In this document: positions 54,101 to 64,000 of the stretch, in pieces
Layout: every line of letters starts with the position of its first letter
How positions within the stretch are numbered: the stretch's first letter is position 1
Source of the DNA: Takakia lepidozioides
Lineage: Eukaryota > Streptophyta > Takakiopsida > Takakiales > Takakiaceae
Direction of reading: 5' to 3'
DNA: 64,000 bases
Assembly (NCBI GenBank): GCA_030704615.1
Contig: CM060731.1
Span: 17,484,001-17,548,000, forward strand
Program-made: the position numbers and the translations under genes
Notes under the pieces: generated by a model
Seen by the model: the letters and a program-made list of their open reading frames with translations, nothing else
Database searches by the model: none
What the model was told of the DNA's origin: nothing

Positions 54101-57100
54101 CAAAGCTCTCCACCTTAGAGGATCTCTTGATGTTAAATAGTTGTTTCTGGGTCTGTTGTTGAGAGCTCCACATTCTTTTTTGTATCCTGCTTTCTTTGGT
54201 CCAATAAGCTCTTTGAGCTTTCCTGGACATTGTAAAGTTTTTTTCTTTTTCCCATAAGCTCTATGAGCTTCCCGCGGACGCTATAAAGCACCATTTCATT
54301 TCATTTCTCTTTCACCAACACCGAGATGTGATTGTCAAGGAGCATGCTACAGTTGTGCCGCCTTAACTGTCGCTCAAAGTTCAACCTGCTTACCTAATTT
54401 GGCCCTGAATGTTTTTTCTGGTAATATGGATGTGGACTTCACAACTCAGATCGCTGTTCAAGCTCCAATGCAAGAAGTTATCAATGCACTAACTCCGGCA
54501 GCCTGTATTACTATCCTTCAGTACTAATGACATATGAAACAGGAAAGAAAGCCCATTTACACTTCAGGACATGTTCGGGCTGTCTTCTTCTATGTAGGAG
54601 GTAAATGACCAGTTGGAGCAGGAGCGATTGAAAGTGGAAGACGATGCCCAAATGAGAAAGAAGGAAGATGAGTGGTTGCGGGTCCATAGCCCAGTTGCAC
54701 TCAACCCAACAGAGGAGCTTAAAGCATTTGAAGAAGACCAGAAGGCTTTGTTTGAGAGAAGGTTGGTGCTGGAACGGCAGATTGAGGCACAACGGGCAGC
54801 CGAGTGGGAGCTTGTTCGTGCCCGGGATCATAGTCTCTTGGCCATGATGCAGCAGGACTACGGTGATGAAGTGTTGCATGAATACGATCTGTGGCAGGCA
54901 CCCTCTCAGCCTAAAACACAACCCCGGAAACAAGGGACCTCTCTGCAGGGATGCTGTTCTGGAGTGCCAAGTGTTAACTTGCCCTTGGGTCCACCCATGG
55001 AGACCCATGTTGGATGAGCATAGCTGTCCATCATAACCATCGATATTCTTGAGGAAGTTTCTTTTGAATTCCTGAGCTTTGTGTTCAGGCTCCCAACTCC
55101 CAAAGCTTTGACCTTCAGGGCTCCAAAACTATAGGGACCCAAAGTTCTGCTTCTGAAATCAGGAATAATGTCACCTGTACATTGAGCATCAGGTCAAACT
55201 TTAGTGTCAATGCCTTTCATGTCTAAGTCACATAGGTTTCATCTGACAGAATGCTAATACCCATCCATTCTGCCATCAAAGTTCTTGCATCTTTGCTTTG
55301 CACAGCAGAATGATGAAGGGGCAGGGGAGTGTCTATGTGTTACATCAGAAGTTCCTGCATGAACTCAGCCTTCCTGCAATGCTCAAGCTTTGGTAAATGT
55401 TTGGTTTTGGTAGTTCTACTCATAAGTGCCTGTGATTCATGCAGGAAGAGAAGGCTCGAAAAGCTAAGGAAAGGAAGGCGAGACACTATAAAATGTGTCT
55501 TGGTGCACTTCTGGAGGTCTCTCCTTACTGATTTCTGTAGCCAATTAATGTTGGATGTCTCATAAAACACATGAACCTGATGAGGACTCTTGTCATGATG
55601 GAACTGCAGGTGGCTGCAGTACTGCACAACTGATATCCCTCATGATTGCAGTGCTGACCCTCAATTGGCTCTGGTGATGGGCTGTTTGGTGTACAGATTA
55701 CTTGTTTGGCAGAGCGAACTAGTGAGTACAAAGAGCAGATGGACACAGCCCTTCCGAAGAGTGAATGGCGAGAGTGGAAAACTCTGTTCATTGAAGGGGC
55801 TAACCTCCCGGTTCCTCTCCCGAGATGCATCCCATGCATTGACGACAATGAGTGGATTTTTGCCAAGGTTTCTGCCTCCCTCACTGTGTGTCTTTGGGTA
55901 TTCTTCGAGGTTTATTAAAGAGGTTTCTTGGTCCATCATGCCCCATGGGACCTCGGGGGCACCTGTGGACATCAAGAAGTTTCCGTCTTTCTTACAATCT
56001 TACAATCTTTCTTACAAGGTTACAAGCCCTTCCACCCAAAGGGGCTGACAGCCTGTGCCCTCACAACATCTATCAGGTGAATACAGAGGGGTTGGAAATT
56101 TCATCCAAACAGGACTGCCATAGATGCATCTGATGAGAACTTATGGAACTTCAAGTCGGGTGGACATGGAAACCAGCCAACCTTACAATTAAACTGCAGT
56201 TCTATCAGGAGACATTCTTGGTCCTCTGTGAAGATAGAATCTTACAGCCCAATTACCTGTTTGCAGCTCTATCTCCCTCTCTTCGTAGGGCATTGGGAGA
56301 TTCAGGGTGTGCTCCCACAGTCTGCGGATTGAGACAGGTAGGTGGGACAACCTGCAATGTAAGGACCGCCTATGCCCCACTTGTGCTGGGAACAACAGGG
56401 AAATCGAAAGTGAAGAACATTTCTTCCTTCACTGAGATCTGCGGGAGATTCAATTGTCTATTCTGTGTTACCCAATCTCTCATGGAGGTCCCCATTATGA
56501 GGATCAGAAATGCTTGACAGCTTACCTACAGGGGGCGATGTAGACAATCCCTGAGCAATAGTTGCTGGCTGTTGTGGAGGGTCCCTCCCTCTTTCTTGAT
56601 TCTTTCTTTCTCGTCCCATAAAGCACCATTTCATTTCATTTCTCGTCCCATAAGCTCTTTGAGCTTTCTGCGGACGTTATAAAGTACCATTTCATTTCAT
56701 TTCATTTCTTCTTTCAATTGTTCTGCATGTGTTCCTTATCACAAGAAATGTGCCACTTCTGAGTTGGCTCGCACACACTAACATACCTCCTGAGGATAGG
56801 ATTTGTTCCTTGTCCTTGGCATAGGTGAGAAGTTAATGTTTTTATCAGCCTAACTGCCTGAGGCACTTAGTCTCCTCCAAGCAACATTTTGGGTTCCACA
56901 TGCCTTTTGGTTTCTCGTGTCCAAAAGACCCTGTGGGCCTCCTGTGGATGTAAGAGATTTGTCTCCTCCCTCTGTGGGTCTCCTACATTATACACTCCTT
57001 CCTCTCTGGCACCAGCTTCCTAAGAGCCCGATTCTATGACAGTGAAGCTTGAAAAGCAACAGCTCAAACAATGAAGTGCTCAGCAATTGTCAACGGGTTA

Positions 57101-60100
57101 TTCTCAGTCCCTTTTGTGAACTTGGGTGGGCAATGAGCCAAATTTGGTTGTCATATAATTCTCAGCACTGGATAGTAGTTGCCATGGCACATTATATCTC
57201 TGGAGACTTACTTCCTAGATGGATGCCACCACATGGTCTGAGATGTTTTGCGTTGGTAGGCTGCAGTGACTGAGTACCTGCAGGAGGAGGGAGGATGGAA
57301 GAGCCCAGTAGCAATAGGACCAATAGGAAGAAACAAGGAGCTTGGGACAATTTTAGCAGACATACATGCACTTGCTGACAGCCAAGAGCCGCTCCTGCTG
57401 CCTGATCTCTCTGGATTCAGCCTCATGCTTGCAGTTGTTGGACTCCCATATGCTGGTGGTATTCTGGACTCTGCTGTCCTTTATTTCAGTACCTAAAGAT
57501 ATTCGTGTATCCTCATAAGGCCTGTGGTTTTGATTTGAAACCCTCCATTGTCTGCAGTAGGGTATGTTTTGCCAGATTGGGCACTAATTTCAGGGCATCC
57601 ACTCGGCTCGGCCTCATCTCACAAAACTGTTGCTCAACAAGGAGCTCAGCAATCATGCTGGGTCTGAAAATTTGGGGCAGAGGAAAGTGAAACACACATG
57701 GAATGTGACTCTCCTTTGCCCCAAACTCTGTGAGGTCTTTCATGAAACCTGTGAAACCCTAAACTCTGCACCTCAAACGGACCAAATTTTTTCACTTCGT
57801 AGTCCTGGTTTCCAGTCGCTCATGCATACTACCATTGGCAGGGACTCTTTCACAGCTAATCAGCCCAGAATATGGATTTTGGACCCAGACTCCCTAAGTA
57901 GGGCCAAGCGCCTAACACTGGGCTATTTGCTGTTCTGCACATAGTTATATTTGTGAAAATTTGGAAGGTGGATTGTTTCTAGTGAGAATTCTCATTGTTT
58001 ACAAACAAGGGTGGGACTGGTGTGTCAGGGACGACCACTGTGGCAAAGCAGCTGGAGGTCGATTTTGGCATTGTGCGAATTGAGCTTGATCTGGTCCTAG
58101 CCTTGGCTGTTGCATTTGCTATTGCTGGTATGGCTTCTCCTCAGAGACAGTAGGGATGTGGAAACATTGGCTCTATTAATGTTTCTTATTGTTGTTGACG
58201 CAAGTACCAGCATTTTATTTTTGTTGTCTTGACATTCTTGGCAGTATCTGTCAGAAGACAGTCCAGAGCAATGTAATCACTGGACTCCAACTGAAGCCTG
58301 GCTGTTGAAGTTGGAAATGGTCAAACTTCTGCTCACCTTCTTTCTTGGAGGTTAGTGAAAGACCTCCATGAGAGATTGGGTATGACAAATAGACAATTGA
58401 ATCTCCGATGGATCTCATAGTAGAAAAGGACCATGGGACGAAGCAAAACACAAGAAGTCTCAGAAAACATCAAACAGCATCCAAGACTAAGTGCCTTGTG
58501 CAGATAGGCTGCCAGTTACCCAACCTCACAACAAAGCTCCATTTCTATCGAGAAACATTCTTGGTTCTCCGGGATGATAGAATCTTGCGGCCCAATTACC
58601 TTTCGGCCTCTTTATCTCCTTCTCTCCTGAGGGCTTTGGGGCGGTTCAGGGTGGGCTCCCACAACCTACGGATAGAGACTGGCAGATGGGAAAACCTGCA
58701 GCGGGAGGACCGCCTATGTCCTGCACAGGGCGCAACCAGGAAATTGAAACTGAAGAACACTTCTTCTTCTATTGCCCCCTATATATGATCCGTGGGAGAT
58801 TCCATTGTCTATTCCGTGGAACCCAATCTCTCACTGAAGTCTTCCATCAGAAATGTTTGGCAGCCTACCTGCACGAGGCATTCACCCTTGGACAATCACT
58901 CGAATAGTTCTTTTCTCTGACTCTGGTTTTCCTATTTTCTCTCATGTTCTTCCTTCCATTTTGTCCCATAAGCTCTATGAGCTTTCCGCGGACGTTATAA
59001 AGCACCATTTCATTTCATTTCATTTCTCTCAGTAGTAGATTGGTTATGTTTCTATAATTTTCCCCATGGGGCCTGTGGGCCTCCTGGAAACATGCAGACA
59101 TGCAGTCATGTGATGTTACAAATTTATTTCGTTCTTTCCGCGGACGTGATAAAGCACCATTTCATTTCATTTCTCCCAGCTTGCACAGGGGGCAACCAGG
59201 AAATTGAAACTGAAGAACACTTATTCTCTTATTGCCCTCTTTATAACGAGATCCGTAGGAGATTCCACTGTCTATTCCGCGGAACTCAATCTCTCACTGA
59301 AGTCGTCCACTGTGAGGATCAGAAATGCATGGCAGCTTACCTGCACGAGGCCTTCACCCTTAGACAAGCCCTCGAGCAGTAGTTTTTTTTTGGCTCTGGT
59401 TTTGTTCTGTCTCATGTTTTTTTCATTTTGTCCCATAAGCTCTTTGAGCTTTCCGCGGAGGTTATAAAGTACCATTTCATTTCATTCTCTCCCACTTCTA
59501 TGCTGGAATGGTAAAAAAACATATGGTAATATCTTCTTCATGGCTTCCCTAGTTGGGGTCTAATCCAAAAATTTATCCTTATGGCGGGTAAGGGTAAGGA
59601 TAAATGAAAATGGTATATCCGGGTAAATCATTTAGTGGGGCATCATCGTGAAGGTACCAAGCATTGTTCTGATCATTGTAATGGGTAAGCTTCTAAACAA
59701 GAGCCTTCTTTGCAAGCATCAAATTGACTATCACTGCACCTCTTCCTGGTCACTGTTAGAGGGTGGAGACAATGCTGAAACCTGTGGGCCTGCTGAGTCT
59801 GAATGACACATGCATCAAATTGATGCTGTATTATCTGTTTCTTGATACTATTTAGAAGACCAGAACAGATGCCGCCCTTCAGTCCCCTCCTTCCCACCAT
59901 CTGTGCTTGTCCACTCAAACTGGATAGGGTCCATGGTTTGAAGAGTGACTATGTTTTAGTTACTGCTCTTTTTTCGGTTCGATTTCTAAATTTATCTCTG
60001 AAATTGCCCATCCCTGCATGCACCATGTAGACATGAAGCTGCTCTAGTTCGCTTTTACTCTCCGGAGTGCTTATCCCTTCTCTGATATCTGCCCCCATAG

Positions 60101-63100
60101 TCCTTAACACCTGAAGCACAGATGTGTATGAAGAACCTTTCTATATGAATATTATCTGCTGTTGGTGTAATTTTATTCTCTATAGTTTAGCTGAGCTAGA
60201 TGCACTCATACAAACTCTGGAGAAGACTTGATGTATAAGGACCATGACAGGTTTCTGAACTATTAATGAAGTAAGTGATTTTACTGGTGGCAAAACAGAG
60301 GATGAAAAGATAAAAAGTGAGGCCCAGGAGGATACTGTATCTGTAAAAGCCCCTTCAACAGAGGATTCTTGTACCTGTGTGGAGGCACTGTTGGATCCAC
60401 CCCTGGAAGAAGAAGAATCTGAAGGAGATTCTGAAGAGATTGATGCAGCATTGGAGCCACCAGCCGACCCTTATGTGAAATTCTCGCCGAAAGGACGGCT
60501 TGGTATGCAAGCCAAAGATGCATTGGAGAAGAAAGAGCCCGTGGGTGCCTCTCTCGTTGGGCCCATAATCTCGCCTGAAGTAGGCCGTAATGTATGAGCA
60601 TACGGCAAGCAAACAAGCTGTAAAAGGAGTGTATGAGAGTGGTTTGCAGAGTTTCTCACTATGATGCTGTTGACCACTTCTTTTTTCCTGGCATGTTTAT
60701 TTAGCTTACTTGGAAGTGATGAAGGAGCTTGATCATTATCTCCTTTATTCACCATCCTAGTGTTCTGTGGGATTTACGTACAACCATCCTGCAATAAGGA
60801 TCTGGACTCCAGCAAGGAGAAGTTCTTCCACAGATGTAACCAAGACTTTCCTAGACAATCTTCGGTTTTCCCATAGGTTAATCATGATATCAAAGAAGAT
60901 CTTTATTGTCACAAGCCCTTACTGTCTGCTAACAAGAGAAAGGGGGATGCAGGTTCCAGATGAAGTGGTTGCAGAGTTAATGTTGATGACATTCAGCAAT
61001 CTTGAGGAATATGGTATAATCTCTGAAAATCGCAAATCCATTCTCATATAACTATCACCCATGGCATGATAATATCCAAGACATGCTCTTAAAAGCCATA
61101 CAGGATGTGTAGTCAAACCACGACACAGGGGTTACAACAGTCATGAGCCATAAGATTGCATTGGATTGCTTACAACAAACTTGTGATCTAAAGTGGGCAC
61201 TCTGTTGACTCCATCATTGTTTGGTTGCAAGCAGAGGCAGCAGCTGCAGCTAAAGAAAGCAGAAAGAGAAAGGGTCAGTCTTGCCTCTTGTTTTAGAACA
61301 CTTTCACAACTTTGCTTCAGGTAGGCGACTGAGACGATTTACCTGCATTATCCTGCTTTGGTGTGAATATCCAACCTTATTGGATGTCTATTTACTGAAT
61401 CACATAATGTGGCAGATTGAGTTAAAATTTGTAGTGAATCCAGAAGATCTCTGCCCTGTTGTTCTACCAAGAGTGCTTGTGCGAGGACTATGCGCACACT
61501 GGAGTTGCTGGAGGAGCAAGCGATTAAGAGCTCCCAAATTCATTGTCATAACATTCCCAGAGATTCCAAGCATGCCCTCTCATAGACCCCAGTATATGCG
61601 TTCAATGTAGCACCTCTTGTATCTATCGGCGGTGAAGCCCTTCTGCAATCACAGATGGTGAAATCTGACATTTTTAATGCTTGTGTGAAGGTTGTTCCCA
61701 GTTGATGTCATGGGTTTTGTGATGGGCTATGCTTCAGAATTGGGATGTTGTATTTGTGCATGTAGTATCAGATGTCTCCATTCAAACATTCTTGAATAGC
61801 AAGAATCAGTAGATGTTTAAAGAAACAATGAGGGCCTAATCTATGCCTCCCCTTTTTGCTTCTCTTTTGATATTTGCCACAGGTGACAGAGGTGCAGCTG
61901 AGACCTATCCAGAGCACCCCAGTTGAGATTCGTGAAGCCTGTCCACCCAGAATCTGTTTTGTGCTTCCTTTTGCAATCCTGCTGTGTGTTATTCAAAATT
62001 GTTTGGTATAGTATGTTTGACAATGCCTGTCAAAGAACTTGTCACGTGTCAGGCACCTGGTCCTTGCAGGAACTGCCTTTGGGGTTGATATTCCCCATTG
62101 TCACTTTTTGGGGTTTGCGTTATGGTGCATCTGGTAATATGACATTACGGATGATTCTTATTGAGTATGATTGAGGGTAGAGTCCCAACTGCTCTTTCCT
62201 ATCTCATATGGAAATGCAATGGGCAGGTCCAGAACGAAGGGAACGGTGGGGGTTTATATGCGATGGGTTTCCCAGCACCGCAGGTCAGGCTGCAGCTTTC
62301 GAGAAGTTCTTGACTGGCTTTGACTATGAGTTTGAAAAACGCCATAAAGCGAGGGCTTCTGTGATCGCCCCTCCTCCAGAGCCTGTGCGTGACAACACTA
62401 AAATAAGATGTACTTTGTGGGGCCTTTTGTTTCTCATCTATATCTAGAATATTTGTGAGAAAGCAAGAAGAAATGAAATGATACTTTATAACGAAATGAA
62501 ACGAAACAAAATGGTGCTTATAACGAAAGAAAGAAAACAATTTTAGTATCTCGATGGGAGGACCAAAGCCCAAGGGACACAAGAGAGTATGCCGATGATG
62601 TCAGCGTTGGCTGCCTATATTGTGACTGTTTTAAATTTTGTATTAATTCATGGCTTTGACACAAACGCAACCCGAGTTGAAACCAGTATAGATGTATATG
62701 GGAGAGAGTTCACAAGACTTGCTGCAACTGGTACCCTGCAGCTGTGCCCAATTGGGAAATCCTAGATTGCGGTTTACATTATGTGTGGGTCTACACAGAG
62801 ACTAACAATAAAATCTGTCCATTCAAGACCCTTAGCAAGGACATAAATGGATTCTACTTCGGATCCTGTTACAGTAGAAACCCCTGATTTTAAGTGAAAA
62901 TACGTTTCAATGGTGTAAGCAGGACTTTGTCCCAAAGCTAATATCCGGACTTGATGCAATCCTTTTGCTGGAGTCTATTATACCAGAAGTAGCACTCGAT
63001 CGAGCAATGGGGAAGGTTATGGATCCCAAGACTGGAACAGTTTATCATCTTGAACTAGACCCCCCTCCTGATAATGACAATACGTGAGTTCCTCTTGTTA

Positions 63101-63714
63101 TTGTGGTCTGTCCATCTTTACTCCACTTGCTCTGAAGCCTGTACCTGTTTCTTTTTTCGAAGTCAATGTCAGATTTCCAGTAGTCCAGGACCACCCAGGC
63201 CAGGCACCCCCGTGCAATCTGCATGCAAACCCTTTTCAGGTTCTCAGGTCTATGCGTCATCTTCCAGTATGGCATCAGACAAGCTTTCAAACTCCTGTAA
63301 ATAGTACAATATTTTTTCAAATGGCACAAATTTAGCTTACAACTGAACAGTTTTTTGCTGTGTGTTGATGTTGCAAGCAGGGGTCTGGTGAGCCGGCTAG
63401 AAACAGTAGAAAATGTCGAGACTTCCCACGCCAAGATTGTCGCTGGGTCTTTGTTGTGGCCACCAATCCGAGATTATATGAGCAAGTTTGCTAACGTATT
63501 TTCTGTGCCCAACACTAATATAATCGTGTGCCCACGACATCTTGGCACACGAGGTGAAAACTATATTGTGGATGTTGAAGAGGCCAGCAAGGTGACTGCA
63601 GGAATAGTTGATGGCCGGGGCAAAGGCAGGGGGGCTGCAACGGCAGCTAAGGTTGCATTGGAGGCAGATGCCGCCGCCAACCAGGTCACTGATGCTATAG
63701 GAAAATCATTCTAA
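51166..63714 (+). CDS. CPC1/SPEF2-like axonemal central-pair protein (multi-exon)
   Basis: Exons I can support: 51166-51281, about 51300-51430 (frame uncertain), 51803-51886, 52276-52347, 52504-52563, 53310-53525, 53801-53887, 54598 to about 54900, 55445-55516, 55697-55867, 57260 to about 57458, 58029-58127, about 60299-60594, 60953-61011, about 62227-62384, 62923-63083, and from 63381. Most are bounded by GT-AG. The N-terminal half is charged coiled coil (ERLKVEDDAQMRKKEDEWLR, EEKARKAKERKARHYKMC). Then comes EYKEQMDTALPKSEWREWKT, a SPEF2-type segment. An adenylate-kinase-like domain follows: GLPYAG near the P-loop, WGFICDGFPSTAGQAAAFEK (NMP region), and MDPKTGTVYHLELDPPP (LID). CPC1/SPEF2 proteins sit on the C1b projection of flagellar central microtubules. 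No CH domain was seen at the N-terminus. The last frame ends at 63714, but the gene may continue beyond the window. Confidence 0.8.
53097..53150 (-). repeat. LINE 3'-end copy, minus orientation, in an intron
   Basis: Complement reads TCCCATAAGCTCTTTGAGC...GGACGTTATAAAGTACCATTTCATTTG, the tail family described at 58963. Inserted opposite to the host gene. Confidence 0.75.
53949..54307 (+). mobile_element. LINE 3' fragment with hairpin and ATTTC tail
   Basis: Translated remnant LAAYLHKALHLRGSLDVK matches the C-terminus of the copies at 58.9 and 59.3 kb. The end reads CATAAGCTCTATGAGCTTCC...TATAAAGCACCATTTC. Lies in an intron of the CPC1/SPEF2-like gene. Confidence 0.7.
56143..56712 (+). mobile_element. 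LINE 3' fragment with RT zinc-binding remnant and ATTTC tail
   Basis: ETFLVLCEDRILQPNYL and ALSPSLRRALG are shared with the 58.5-kb copy. KVKNISSFTEICGRFNCLF is the broken zinc-binding region. Ends CCCATAAGCTCTTTGAGC...ATAAAGTACCATTTCATTTC. Intronic, same strand as the host gene. Confidence 0.75.
58490..59030 (+). mobile_element. LINE 3' fragment, best example of the tail family
   Basis: HFYRETFLVLRDDRILRPNY, RIETGRWENLQREDRLCP and, in the next frame, EIETEEHFFFYCPLY give the RT zinc-binding region. The 3' end is TGTCCCATAAGCTCTATGAG followed by CTTTCCGCGGACGTTATAAA and three ATTTC units. Intronic. Confidence 0.8.
59140..59490 (+). mobile_element. LINE 3' fragment with intact zinc-binding end
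   Basis: CTGGNQEIETEEHLFSYCPLY and RRRFHCLFRGTQSLTEVV lead to a natural stop (ALEQ). The 3' end is CCCATAAGCTCTTTGAGC...ATAAAGTACCATTTC. A further isolated tail (TTCCGCGGACGTGATAAAGC) lies at 59131-59175, where this copy seems to have inserted. Confidence 0.8.
62465..62535 (-). repeat. LINE tail remnant, minus orientation
   Basis: AAATGAAATGATACTTTATAACG and a second TGGTGCTTATAACG are the complement of the tail family, partly duplicated. Intronic. Confidence 0.6.
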
Positions 63715-64000
63715 ACAATTCCACTATTTGATGTTGTGTAGGCTTGCCTCAAAATGCTCAAGGTAGGACTGGATGACAGGTGTTAAGCAAGGAATAACAT
63801 GGAGAATGATGACTCTTAATAACCATACAATCTTACTGAAAGCACGCTGGTTCTACTGAATGTTTACGATTTAGTCTTTGAGTGGCTAGATAAAATTTTA
63901 AAGCCTGGTGCAACTCTGAACACAGGCCTCTAGTGATGCTGAGAGGGGCAGGGCGATGGCTGCAGAGCTTGCACATAAATACTTCAATGCAAAACTGGCA
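63715..64000. other. No gene recognised
   Basis: Either intron or 3' region of the CPC1/SPEF2-like gene. No motif-bearing frame is visible before the window ends. Confidence 0.4.

Overview
The window reads as nuclear DNA of a land plant with flagellate sperm and a large, repeat-rich genome; a fern is the likeliest source. Three things support this. There is a plant-specific GT37 fucosyltransferase. There is a multi-exon gene for a CPC1/SPEF2-like axonemal central-pair protein, which seed plants with non-motile sperm lack. Most of the rest is layered Ty3/gypsy, Ty1/copia, LINE and MULE sequence. The species is inference. Only three host genes look functional: the fucosyltransferase (19.2-20.8 kb, minus), a six-exon histidine-phosphatase/phosphoglycerate-mutase-like gene (48.6-50.8 kb, minus), and the divergently transcribed CPC1/SPEF2-like gene (51.2 kb to about 63.7 kb, plus).

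Layout. 1-8.4 kb: decayed minus-strand Ty3/gypsy sequence whose integrase zinc-binding module is split by about 3.1 kb of non-coding DNA. 8.4-13.8 kb: a minisatellite, a second gypsy gag/protease scrap, and AT-rich arrays built on TTTCGC/GCGAAA palindromes. 13.8-17.4 kb: a degenerate Ty1/copia element that appears inserted in another gypsy gag. 18.0-18.6 kb: a SWIM-like zinc-finger remnant. 19.2-20.8 kb: the fucosyltransferase.

21,668-43,117: one 21.45-kb Mutator-like element (MULE). It has long terminal inverted repeats and a perfect 9-bp target duplication (GAGCTTGGG) on both sides. It carries a rightward MURA-type transposase with two in-frame introns and, converging on it, a multi-exon gene ending in a C48 (Ulp1-like) cysteine protease domain. 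A short motif around CAGTCYGCTGG is scattered through its TIRs, introns and some exons. Between the two genes lies a 7.9-kb Ty3-type retroelement that encodes, between protease and reverse transcriptase, a DNMT3-like cytosine-5 DNA methyltransferase. This retroelement has LTR-like ends in inverted orientation and no visible integrase. It and the methylated-CpG-type decay (CGA to TGA stops) are the most interesting content of the window.

43.8-47.9 kb: a tRNA-like/SINE sequence and a 5'-truncated minus-strand LINE. 51-63 kb: introns of the CPC1/SPEF2-like gene hold many copies of a LINE 3' end with a perfect AAGCTC-TTT-GAGCTT hairpin followed by ATTTC repeats.
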